Positions 47,620 to 54,794 of a DNA stretch of 64,000 nt are shown in pieces. Under the pieces are notes generated by a model. That model made no database searches and was not told where the DNA came from. It worked only from the letters and a program-made list of their open reading frames with translations. The first letter of the stretch is position 1, and every line of letters begins with the position of its first letter. The stretch is from Oceanobacillus caeni. Lineage in GTDB: Bacteria; Bacillota; Bacilli; Bacillales; Amphibacillaceae. Both the position numbers and the translations under genes were made by a program. The stretch covers positions 1 to 64,000 of the forward strand of contig NZ_JAHHXM010000004.1 of the NCBI RefSeq assembly GCF_019037185.1, given 5' to 3'.

Positions 47620-48299
47620 TACTGTGTCACCGCCTTGTTACTAGGCCATTCCTCACATGTATAAGACATTTCCCAAAATGCTAATTCAAGTTGACAGCTT
47701 TTACGAAAGGCATCCTTCATCCGTAACTTCTCTTCCGTGGAAGCATTAGCTGCAAAAGCGTCTAATCGTTTCCGCATTTGCTCTGTCTCGTGACCGGATT
47801 CTGCGTAAAAGTGAATCCATTTATAGAAAGGATGGTCCTTCGTTGGCTGATATTTTTTTATTAATTCCTGTCCAATTTCCAAATACGTCCAAGGACAAGG
47901 CAATAATGCACTTAAGGTTTCACCTAAACTCCCCATATTAGCATGGTAGAGCATATGCTTAATATAATGATCTCCTGATGGTGGGAGTGGGTGACCTTGG
48001 AGATCTTCAAAACGAACTCCTATATAATCTGAGAAGTTTAGATGTGGCTGGACTTCATCATACAGTGTAAACTGAATTTGCTCATGAAAATATGCCATAT
48101 CCTCTCGGTTTGTAGATTTGGAGAGTGCGATACTATACACCTGTACAAATGCATTTAAAAATTCAAAATCAGCTTTAATATAATGTTCAACCGCTTGTTT
48201 AGGAAGTTCCCCTTTTCCTATCCCTTGAACAAAAGGGTGATTAAAAATAAGTTGATAAATATCGTCGTTTTCTTTTCTTAATTCGTCTGTGAAAGTCAT
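47619..48299 (-). CDS. tenA: Thiaminase II / aminopyrimidine aminohydrolase TenA
   Basis: 226 aa all-helical enzyme that hydrolyses aminopyrimidine thiamin breakdown products for salvage. Catalytic Cys is in LLPCPWTYLEIGQEL. HPFVQGIGKGELP, YIKADFEFLNAFVQVYSIAL and the C-terminal ELAFWEMSYTCEEW with a conserved Glu are family marks. AAGGAGGC lies about 7 nt before the ATG. It is separated from thiW by about 250 bp that contain the 21-bp repeat array. Confidence 0.94.
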   Translation of the reverse strand: MTFTDELRKENDDIYQLIFNHPFVQGIGKGELPKQAVEHYIKADFEFLNAFVQVYSIALSKSTNREDMAYFHEQIQFTLYDEVQPHLNFSDYIGVRFEDLQGHPLPPSGDHYIKHMLYHANMGSLGETLSALLPCPWTYLEIGQELIKKYQPTKDHPFYKWIHFYAESGHETEQMRKRLDAFAANASTEEKLRMKDAFRKSCQLELAFWEMSYTCEEWPSNKAVTQ

Positions 48300-48350
48300 T
48301 GAAAAAGCCTCCTTGTTTTTGTTATGCAGAAAAAAATTTTAGCTCGTGTC

Positions 48351-48515
48351 CGTTTGTGGATCGTGTGCATTAATTCGTTAATCGTGCGAGTGAATTCGTT
48401 AGTCGCTCACTTAAATTCAGTAATCGTGTCAGTTAATCCGTTAATTGAGCACGTTAATTCGTTAATCATGAGCGTGAATCCATTAAATGAGCTCAATTAT
48501 CCGTTAGTTTGTGTA
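48351..48515. repeat. 21-bp tandem array (7-8 copies) inside the thi operon
   Basis: The AATTCGTTAATC core or variants start at 48372, 48393, 48414, 48435, 48456, 48477 and 48498 (AATTCG, AATTCG, AATTCA, AATCCG, AATTCG, AATCCA, TATCCG), an exact 21-bp period. A degenerate unit precedes them. A plus-strand frame through the array reads a 7-residue repeat (NSLIVRV, NSLVAHL, NSVIVSV), but it lacks a ribosome binding site and runs antisense into thiW. I regard it as non-coding. The array lies between thiW and tenA, so it is transcribed if that operon is continuous. Confidence 0.88.
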
Positions 48516-48550
48516 CCAAATATCAGCATTCGTACCTTAGTAGTTCATAG

Positions 48551-49036
48551 TCAAATCCGTATGATATTTTTAATCTTCATTCGTGATACGATAAACATAC
48601 CGATGATCGCTCCGGTTGTACTGCTTACAATAAATGGCGGTACAAACGCTAGAGCACCAACCGAATTTCCCATAAAGATATAGGCAAATGGCACAGCGAA
48701 GAGTGCGCCGATAAATCCGCTACCAATACTTTCTCCAAGAGCTGCTAATGCATGTTTTCCTGACATTCTGTAAAAGTAAGCTGCCAAAAATGCACCAATC
48801 ATGCTTCCGGGAAAAGCTAATAATGTTCCAAGGCCAAGTAGATTACGAAGCAGACTAATCATAAAAGCAATAATCACTGCTGGTCCCGGTCCAAGTGTCA
48901 CAGCTGCGACAATATTAATGGCGTGCTGGACAGGATATGCTCTCGCAATGCCTGCCGGAAACCAGACAAGTTGAGATGTAAGTGTCCCCATTGCAATAAG
49001 CACAGCCATCGTAGTTAATAAACGTGTTCGATTCAT
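48551..49036 (-). CDS. thiW: ThiW, substrate-binding (S) component of a thiazole ECF transporter
   Basis: 161 aa membrane protein with about five helices. MAVLIAMGTLTSQLVWFPAGIARAYPVQHAINIVAAVTLGPGPA and RNLLGLGTLLAFPGSMIGAFLAAYFYR are typical of ThiW. It would capture hydroxyethylthiazole (or a related thiamin precursor) for the shared energy-coupling module encoded elsewhere. ThiM in the same operon phosphorylates that substrate. First gene after the TPP riboswitch. Confidence 0.92.
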   Translation of the reverse strand: MNRTRLLTTMAVLIAMGTLTSQLVWFPAGIARAYPVQHAINIVAAVTLGPGPAVIIAFMISLLRNLLGLGTLLAFPGSMIGAFLAAYFYRMSGKHALAALGESIGSGFIGALFAVPFAYIFMGNSVGALAFVPPFIVSSTTGAIIGMFIVSRMKIKNIIRI

Positions 49037-49092
49037 CCCATTCCTCCCTAGATTACTAGAGGTAGTAAAAGCGTATATCCATTTTTACCCAC

Positions 49093-49124
49093 CAAAAAAG
49101 CCAGATTCTTATTGAACCTGGCTT
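49093..49124 (-). terminator. Expression-platform terminator of the TPP riboswitch
   Basis: On the minus strand: AAGCCAGGTTC ... GAATCTGGCTTTTTT. It lies between the aptamer and thiW, so TPP binding would cause premature termination. Confidence 0.85.
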
Positions 49125-49161
49125 GATAAGCTGAAATAGGTGGACAAATGAAAATGGAAAC

Positions 49162-49262
49162 GTCCGACTACTTCCCTCCGCTGGTATTATCCAGATCAGG
49201 TCCATAAGAGTCGGGAAGTGCTTGCTTCCCTCTCAGCCCACACCTTTTGGGCTCCCCTAGTA
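49162..49262 (-). promoter_or_regulatory. TPP riboswitch (THI box)
   Basis: On the minus strand the aptamer reads GGGGAGCCC ... GGGCTGAGAGGGAAG ... CTTCCCGACTC ... GGACCTGATCTGGATAATAC ... CCAGCGGAGGGAAG. The CTGAGAGG and ACCTGATCTGGATAATACCA boxes that bind the pyrimidine and pyrophosphate are intact. It controls thiW-tenA-thiD-thiM-thiE. Confidence 0.97.
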
Positions 49263-49432
49263 GTAAATTTTATATAAAATGAAGCACTTACAAACTAACC
49301 TTAACAAAAAAAGTTATTGTTGTCACTAGATTTAATCTAGAAGATTACCAATTTCCCCTGTTTGGAATGTATACCAGTAGAATTTATTGACAAAACTTTT
49401 AGTATAGCAAACTATTAATCGGAGGACTTTAT

Positions 49433-50752
49433 ATGAAAAAAAACATTTTAATAGGCATTGGTTTTCTTGTTTGTCTATTTATTTTTATACCAACAGTTCA
49501 CGCGGATAGTGGACAGTTATACAAAGTTAATTCAGAAATAGTAGAGTTACGGAATGCACCAGACCAAAATGGAACTGTTCTAGCTGAACTAAAAAACGGT
49601 ACAGAAGTTACTATTTTTCAGGAATCATATGGTTGGGGGAGTACATTTTATAATGGAGAACAAGCATGGGTCGCATTACATCAACTTGAAGCGGTGAATG
49701 AGACACAGGTAGAAGAGAAAGATGTTGAACAGCCGGAAGCAAAAGAATCGCAAAACCAAACGGCTGCACCTTTGGAAAAAGATACGGCGTCCAGTGATTC
49801 TGTAGAGAGTGGAAAATTGTACGAAGTGAAAGTACCTGCCTTAAGATTACGCACCTCCCCTGATAAAAATTCAACGATTATTATTGAATTAAACATGGGA
49901 ACAGAAGTTACTATTTTTCAAGAATCATCTGGTTGGGGAAGAACATTTTATAATGGAAAAGAAGCATGGATGGCATTAGAATTCCTAGATGAAAAAAACA
50001 AATCTACAGAGTTCACGATGTCAGAGGTAAGTGAAGAAGCTGATCTGCAACAAACAACAGAAGTTACCGAAAGAGAAGAGTTAGAAGGAGAACTAGTCCC
50101 ACCATATGAGGATGAAGAATTGGATGAAGAACGTGATGAAAAAGAAGAATCTGTTGTTGAAACGAGGGAACAGGAGGAAAACCAAGAAGCTCAAAGGAAG
50201 CAAAGTGACGGCAAGACTTTGTCTGGTTATCATTTTGTTATTGACCCAGGTCACGGTGGGAAAGATACCGGTGCGGTTCGAACAGAGGTATATGAAAAAA
50301 CATTAACACTTTATACGGCGAAAAAAGTTGAAGAACAATTACATAATAAAGGAGCTTCCGTTACATTAACCAGGTCGGATGATACATTTATTCCATTGGA
50401 GGAACGGGTACAAATTAGTAACTCCACTAATACGGATGTATTTGTTAGTCTTCACTATAATGCATTTGAAGACCAATCTGTACGTGGAATCCATACCTTT
50501 TATTATGGTGGGGGTGAGAATCAGAAGCTTGCCGATACCGTTCATAAAGCACTGATCAATGATGTAAAGCTCCATGATCGTGGAACGAAACACGCTGATT
50601 TTAAAGTGTTAAAAGATAACAACCAATTGGCTATATTGCTTGAACTTGGTTTTATCAGTAACTCTGAAGAACGGAAGCTTGTCCAAACAGGTAAGTACCA
50701 AGAAAAAGCTGCCAAGGGGATTGTCGCTGGATTGGAAGACTATTTTAATTAG
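49433..50752 (+). CDS. Secreted N-acetylmuramoyl-L-alanine amidase with two SH3b repeats
   Basis: 439 aa. Signal peptide about 1-24 (ILIGIGFLVCLFIFIPTVHADS). Bacterial SH3 domain 1 spans about 28-86 and SH3 domain 2 about 130-190. A Glu-rich linker (about 195-260) leads to an Amidase_3 domain (265-437) with VIDPGHGGKDTGAV, the Glu of YEKTLTLY, SLHYNA and LLELGFISN, the zinc and catalytic residues. It cleaves the stem peptide from muramic acid, in remodelling or daughter-cell separation. The two SH3 domains share GTEVTIFQES.GWG.TFYNG almost base for base, a recent internal duplication. Confidence 0.92.
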   Translation: MKKNILIGIGFLVCLFIFIPTVHADSGQLYKVNSEIVELRNAPDQNGTVLAELKNGTEVTIFQESYGWGSTFYNGEQAWVALHQLEAVNETQVEEKDVEQPEAKESQNQTAAPLEKDTASSDSVESGKLYEVKVPALRLRTSPDKNSTIIIELNMGTEVTIFQESSGWGRTFYNGKEAWMALEFLDEKNKSTEFTMSEVSEEADLQQTTEVTEREELEGELVPPYEDEELDEERDEKEESVVETREQEENQEAQRKQSDGKTLSGYHFVIDPGHGGKDTGAVRTEVYEKTLTLYTAKKVEEQLHNKGASVTLTRSDDTFIPLEERVQISNSTNTDVFVSLHYNAFEDQSVRGIHTFYYGGGENQKLADTVHKALINDVKLHDRGTKHADFKVLKDNNQLAILLELGFISNSEERKLVQTGKYQEKAAKGIVAGLEDYFN

Positions 50753-50808
50753 GTTTTGTAATTGGCAACAGATTATAAAAAAATTCTAATTAAATTAGTA
50801 GATTACTA

Positions 50809-50838
50809 GTTTAAAATACTTCCCTCCTGTCCATAATA
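50809..50838 (+). promoter_or_regulatory. Sigma-F-like promoter of spoIIR
   Basis: GTTTA (50809-50813), 15-bp spacer, GTCCATAATA (50829-50838), compared with the sigma-F pattern GYWTA-N15-GGNRANAMTW. spoIIR is a sigma-F gene in B. subtilis. Confidence 0.55.
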
Positions 50839-50868
50839 GAATTAAGAGAACAGGGGAGGAAAATAAAG

Positions 50869-51483
50869 ATGAAAAAATTATTATTTACCGCATTTATATT
50901 TATTATATTATTTTTTACTTTTCCAAACACAGGTACTAGTCAAGGGAAAGGAATAGATCAGGAGTATCAAGTGATTCCAGATGAAGCGATTCGTCTTCGT
51001 ATTTTAGCAAATAGTGATGACGATAAGGATCAAGAATTAAAACGTAAAGTTAGGGATGAAGTAAACAAAGAAGTATCTAGCTGGGTTGAATATATGACAG
51101 ATATTGAAGAAGCACGTCAATTAATTCAAAATAGATTGCCGGAAGTGGAAGAAATTGTAGCCAACGTAATAGAAGAAGAAGGATTTGAAAATGAATTCAC
51201 GGTTGAATATGGCAAAAATGTAGAATTCCCAACAAAACTCTATGATTCTTACTTATATCCTGCGGGAAAATATGAAGCAATTTTAATTACCATTGGAGAA
51301 GGGAAAGGGGATAACTGGTGGTGCGTATTATTTCCACCGCTATGCTTCCTAGACTTCTCATTTGGAACGAGTGTGTCTGCAGCGGATGCAGAAGAGGCAG
51401 AAGAATTGGAATTAGAAGAAGAGCAGGAAGAAGAAGAAAAGGAAGTAAAATTTTTCTTATTTGAATGGTTAGGATGGTCATAG
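50869..51483 (+). CDS. spoIIR: Stage II sporulation protein R
   Basis: 204 aa secreted signal. The N-terminal hydrophobic segment (about 1-25) directs export. The core has IPDEAIRLRILANSDDDKDQELKRKVRDEVNKEVSSWV and the C-terminal GKYEAILITIGEGKGDNWWCVLFPPLCFLDF, the family hallmark with WWC...PPLC. SpoIIR is made in the forespore and activates the SpoIIGA protease to process pro-sigma-E in the mother cell. A long Glu run (about 175-195) precedes the final hydrophobic piece. GGGGAGGA lies before the ATG. Confidence 0.96.
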   Translation: MKKLLFTAFIFIILFFTFPNTGTSQGKGIDQEYQVIPDEAIRLRILANSDDDKDQELKRKVRDEVNKEVSSWVEYMTDIEEARQLIQNRLPEVEEIVANVIEEEGFENEFTVEYGKNVEFPTKLYDSYLYPAGKYEAILITIGEGKGDNWWCVLFPPLCFLDFSFGTSVSAADAEEAEELELEEEQEEEEKEVKFFLFEWLGWS

Positions 51484-51558
51484 TTCCTCTATTTCGTGCA
51501 TAGGATGATAGAAACAGAAAGAATCAATCTATTACATTTAATAGAAGGGGTGACGAAC

Positions 51559-51963
51559 ATGCATATTATACCGGCAAATGAAGTTTCAGATGTGATGTTA
51601 GAGGACTTTTTTAAGCGGAATGAAAATCTAGATAGGAATAGTTTAGTGGAAAAGGGATTCGTGGTAAAAATTAATTCCAAAATTGAAGGTTGTTTTATTT
51701 TAGATGAAATGGATGAAAAAGATGCTTATTGGTTAAAACAATTATATATTACAAGAACCGAAGCAAATAAATTACCAGTATTACTGGAATCTATTTTAAC
51801 AATCGCAAAGTCTTTGAAAGCAAAAAGTGTTTATGTACACAGTCATCAACCAGTTGTGGATATATTATTGGAAGCGCTGCAATTCCATCCACAAAAAGAT
51901 GCGAGTTTTGTGGACAAATATCCACTTAAAAAAGGAAGTTGGTGGACATATAACGTTTCTTAA
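51559..51963 (+). CDS. Small putative GNAT-like N-acetyltransferase
   Basis: About 134 aa. IEGCFILDEMDEKDAYWLKQLYITRTEANKLPVLLESILTIAKSLKAKSVYVHSHQPVVDILLEALQFHP has the strand-helix order of a degraded GNAT fold, without a clear acetyl-CoA P-loop. The ATG at 51559 has AGAAGGGGTG upstream; the open frame starts 21 codons earlier without one. It lies where ywlA/ywlB are found in B. subtilis. The 3' end overlaps DnaA-box-like sequences. Substrate unknown. Confidence 0.55.
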   Translation: MHIIPANEVSDVMLEDFFKRNENLDRNSLVEKGFVVKINSKIEGCFILDEMDEKDAYWLKQLYITRTEANKLPVLLESILTIAKSLKAKSVYVHSHQPVVDILLEALQFHPQKDASFVDKYPLKKGSWWTYNVS

Positions 51964-52603
51964 TAATGAAGATGGGGTTGTCCACTGATGGAAGTCAACT
52001 TTATAGGAAGAACGGACCGAATTGTATGGAAAATTTTAAAAACATATGCACACAATCCACAAGCTCTTGTGCATAACTTGTTAGAAAACTGTTGGCAATT
52101 CGACATATATGTGTATAAAACGACAAATGTAAGTGAAAAGAGTTTAAATGATGGGAAAGCCCTTGTGGATAATTTCTTCGTGCTTTATTATTTTCCCTCA
52201 TTCCTCTAAAATATAGAAATAGAGAAAAGAGGGAACTAGTGATATGGAAACAAAACGATGGAATGTAACGATAAACGAGTCAATGGATAAGGATGCAATA
52301 GAGGAGGCTGCGGCGCTACTAAGATCGGGTGAAACAGTGGCTTTCCCTACTGAAACCGTATATGGTCTTGGTGCGGATGCGACGAACGAAAATGCGGTAG
52401 CAAAGATTTTTACAGCGAAAGGCCGTCCACAGGATAATCCACTAATTGCACATGTTGCGACAAAGGAACAATTAAAAAGACTTGTGGATAATATTCCACC
52501 ATATGCTGAAAAGTTAATGGATCTTTTTTCACCAGGTCCAATAACATATATTTTACCAACAAATGGGACATGTGCGGAAAATGTCACGGCAGGATTATCC
52601 ACA
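51855..52603. promoter_or_regulatory. Cluster of DnaA boxes around the ywlC upstream region
   Basis: Perfect TTATNCACA boxes: 52068-52076 (minus), 52164-52172 (minus), 52483-52491 (minus), 52595-52603 (plus). One-mismatch boxes: 51855-51863, 51909-51917, 52044-52052. Further two-mismatch sites lie at 51978 and 52053. The gap 51964-52243 has no convincing gene. Four perfect boxes within about 540 bp is far above chance. Confidence 0.75.
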
Positions 52604-53275
52604 GTAGGAGTTCGAATTCCGGATCACCCTGTTGCTAGGGAGTTATTGAAAACATGTGATATCCCAATTGCAGCACCTAGTGCCAATGTTTCGGGAAAAC
52701 CTAGTCCGACATTAGCGGATCACGTATGGGAAGATTTGCAAGGTAAAATATCCGGATTATTAGATGGCGGTGCGACTGGTGTAGGGGTAGAATCTACTGT
52801 CCTCGACTGTACACAAGTTATCCCCATTATCCTTAGACCAGGTGGAGTGACGAAAGAGCAATTAGAAGAAGTAGTCGGAACGGTAATAGTGGACCCATCC
52901 CTTGCGAATAAAAACGAAAAGCCAAAAGCACCGGGAATGAAGTATCGCCACTATTCCCCAGAAGTACCTATGTGGTTAGTCAAAGGATCTGTGGAAAAAA
53001 TTCAACAGTTAATTAATGATGAGCGTGAAAAAGGGAAAAAAATAGGAGTGCTCGCTAGTTCACAAACATCTGCAAAACTTGAAGTTGAAGATAGCTATCC
53101 ACTTGGGGATAACATCCATGAAATTGCTACTCATCTATATGATGGATTACGTAAATATAAACAGGGTGATGTTGACCTTATCATTTGTGAAGCTTTTTCC
53201 GATTCAGGGGTTGGTCAGGCGGTCATGAATCGATTACAAAAGGCAGCAACAGAATATATAGTAGAAGGAATTTGA
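52244..53275 (+). CDS. ywlC: L-threonylcarbamoyladenylate synthase (Sua5/TsaC2)
   Basis: 343 aa. The N-terminal YrdC/TsaC domain (about 10-200) has GETVAFPTETVYGLGADATNENAVAKIFTAKGRPQDNPLIAHV, PGPITYILP and IAAPSANVSGKPSPT. The C-terminal Sua5 domain (about 240-340) follows the linker PKAPGMKYRHYSP. It makes threonylcarbamoyl-AMP from Thr, bicarbonate and ATP for t6A37 in tRNA. GAGGGAAC precedes the ATG. Two perfect DnaA boxes lie inside its first 360 bp. Confidence 0.96.
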   Translation: METKRWNVTINESMDKDAIEEAAALLRSGETVAFPTETVYGLGADATNENAVAKIFTAKGRPQDNPLIAHVATKEQLKRLVDNIPPYAEKLMDLFSPGPITYILPTNGTCAENVTAGLSTVGVRIPDHPVARELLKTCDIPIAAPSANVSGKPSPTLADHVWEDLQGKISGLLDGGATGVGVESTVLDCTQVIPIILRPGGVTKEQLEEVVGTVIVDPSLANKNEKPKAPGMKYRHYSPEVPMWLVKGSVEKIQQLINDEREKGKKIGVLASSQTSAKLEVEDSYPLGDNIHEIATHLYDGLRKYKQGDVDLIICEAFSDSGVGQAVMNRLQKAATEYIVEGI

Positions 53276-53312
53276 TAAGAGAATATAACTTCATATACCA
53301 TCCACTCATATT

Positions 53313-53355
53313 CCCCCTAGGACATGCATATAGTTTACAAGCATGCTCTAGGGGG
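53313..53355 (+). promoter_or_regulatory. Hairpin that buries the mntP ribosome binding site
   Basis: CCCCCTAG (53313-53320) pairs with CTAGGGGG (53348-53355), extended inside by CATGC / GCATG. The 3' arm AGGGGG is the Shine-Dalgarno sequence 7 nt before the mntP ATG at 53363. No T-run follows, so translational control fits better than termination. Confidence 0.6.
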
Positions 53356-53362
53356 TTAATTT

Positions 53363-53917
53363 ATGACTGGATCCTACATAGAAGAAATAATTTCCTTTCT
53401 TTTTATGGCATTTGCTTTAGGAATGGATGCTTTCTCGGTAAGTCTTGGATTGGGAATGCAAAAGTTGCGACTAAAACGAATTGCTTTAGTCGGACTAGCA
53501 ATTGGAGTATTCCACATCATGATGCCATTAATCGGAATTATTTTAGGAAAATTTATATCTGGTGCGATTGGAAACTTTGCAGTACTAGCTGGGGGTGTGT
53601 TGTTACTAGGAATTGGGATTCAGATGATCATTAATGCCTTTATTCATGACTCTAAGCAAATGTTAGACCCTAAAGGATTTGGGTTATTAGCAATTGCTTT
53701 TACCGTGAGCTTGGATAGTTTTTCAGTTGGTTTAGGTTTAGGAATGTACGGTGCCAAAACTGCGATTGTTATCATCACTTTTGGTGTTATAAGTATGTTA
53801 CTTACCTGGATTGGGCTCCTTTTAGGACGAAAAGTGCACGGATTTTTGGGAATATATAGTGAAATACTTGGTGGAAGTATTTTATGTGGGTTTGGTTTGA
53901 ATTTATTAATAGGTTAA
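53363..53917 (+). CDS. mntP: Manganese efflux pump MntP-like (YwlD)
   Basis: 184 aa, six predicted helices. Two internal repeats each carry the family motif: FALGMDAFSVSLGLGMQ (about 16-32) and FTVSLDSFSVGLGLGMYG (about 117-134), whose Asp residues line the manganese path. It exports Mn(II). Position after ywlC matches ywlD of B. subtilis. Many mntP genes are under manganese riboswitches; I see none here, but the start site is enclosed in a strong hairpin. Confidence 0.9.
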   Translation: MTGSYIEEIISFLFMAFALGMDAFSVSLGLGMQKLRLKRIALVGLAIGVFHIMMPLIGIILGKFISGAIGNFAVLAGGVLLLGIGIQMIINAFIHDSKQMLDPKGFGLLAIAFTVSLDSFSVGLGLGMYGAKTAIVIITFGVISMLLTWIGLLLGRKVHGFLGIYSEILGGSILCGFGLNLLIG

Positions 53918-53950
53918 GGATTCTTGTTAAGGCAAGGGTCCTTTTCTCTT
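53916..53950 (+). terminator. Terminator of mntP
   Basis: AAGGATTCTTG / CAAGGGTCCTT with G-U pairs, then TTTCTCTTT. Confidence 0.65.
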
Positions 53951-53951
53951 T

Positions 53952-54077
53952 AGAGGGTGTTCAAAAGGTCTCGTAAAAATGACATTCGATGTTTTTTCAA
54001 TAGGAAATAATGGAAAATCTATTACTATCGCCCGTGTCCGAGCTCGGTTCTTTTTATCCTTTTTTTGAAAGCGCCTT
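53952..54077. repeat. MITE-like element, copy 3 (short, about 125 bp)
   Basis: Left end AGAGGGTGTTCAAAAGGTCT then CGTAAAAATGACA. Right end GAGCTCGGTTCTTTTTATCC then TTTTTTTGAAAGCGCC. Both ends match copies 1 and 2 with substitutions; the interior is mostly lost. Confidence 0.65.
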
Positions 54078-54176
54078 TAGTTAGGTTTTTGACAAAAATT
54101 TGAACAATGTTGGATTAGAATGTGATATATTTGAATTATGAGATTGTGAAAAGGAGAACAAAATGGAGGTACCATT

Positions 54177-54779
54177 ATGAAAATTTTATTTGTATGTACG
54201 GGAAATACATGTCGTAGTCCGATGGCAGAAGCCCTATTAAAAAATAAACTGCCAGAAGTCGAGGTGCAATCAGCAGGCATCTTTGCGGGTTATAATCAGC
54301 GAGCAAATGATAAGACAGTTCAAGTATTAAAAGAACATAATATTGATATAGATCATAAGTCTCAACCAGTGACAATACCATTGTTAACATGGGCGGATGT
54401 TGTGTTAACAATGACCTCACAGCATAAACAATCTTTGATTATGGATTTTCCAAATCAACAAGAAAAGTATTATACGCTAAAGGAATTTGTACTTGATTCC
54501 GATAAAAGAGTATGGGATGAATTGAAAAAGGCGTATGCGGTCTTAGAAGAGAAACGTTTGCAAATCAAACAGCAAAATAGCAAACTACCAGAGTATGAAT
54601 TAGAAATTTTAACGGATCAACTATTACAAGAAGATATTGCAACGATTCGCAGCTTGGAAGCTAGCTTAATTAATTACGATATATCGGATCCGTTCGGTGG
54701 AAGTTTGACCATTTACCAAAATACTTTAAAGGAACTAGATCAATATATTGACCTACTAATTCAGAAGATAAAACAATAA
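54177..54779 (+). CDS. ywlE: Protein-arginine phosphatase YwlE with an inserted helical segment
   Basis: 200 aa low-molecular-weight phosphatase. Catalytic loop VCTGNTCRSPMAEAL has Cys7, Arg13 and the Thr11 that makes YwlE arginine-specific. The general acid is Asp171 in DISDPFGGSLTIY. It reverses McsB arginine phosphorylation, which marks proteins for ClpCP. B. subtilis YwlE is about 150 aa. Here about 50 residues rich in Lys, Glu, Leu and Gln (about 112-165) are inserted just before the acid loop, probably a helical hairpin. GGAGG lies about 8 nt before the ATG. Confidence 0.9.
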   Translation: MKILFVCTGNTCRSPMAEALLKNKLPEVEVQSAGIFAGYNQRANDKTVQVLKEHNIDIDHKSQPVTIPLLTWADVVLTMTSQHKQSLIMDFPNQQEKYYTLKEFVLDSDKRVWDELKKAYAVLEEKRLQIKQQNSKLPEYELEILTDQLLQEDIATIRSLEASLINYDISDPFGGSLTIYQNTLKELDQYIDLLIQKIKQ

Positions 54780-54794
54780 TCGGGGGAGCAACTT

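Noticed and set aside
48324-48683. 119-codon frame with a heptad-like repeat (NSLIVRV etc.) on the plus strand
   Set aside because: It is the translation of the 21-bp array plus the antisense of thiW. There is no ribosome binding site, and the repeat continues degenerately outside the frame.
51988-52209. 73-codon open frame between the GNAT-like gene and ywlC
   Set aside because: It has a plausible upstream GGGG, but the sequence is dominated by DnaA boxes and resembles no protein family I know. It is better explained as a DnaA-box region.
53272-53634. 120-codon frame overlapping the ywlC end and mntP
   Set aside because: It runs out of frame through mntP, has no ribosome binding site, and its composition is that of a shadow frame.
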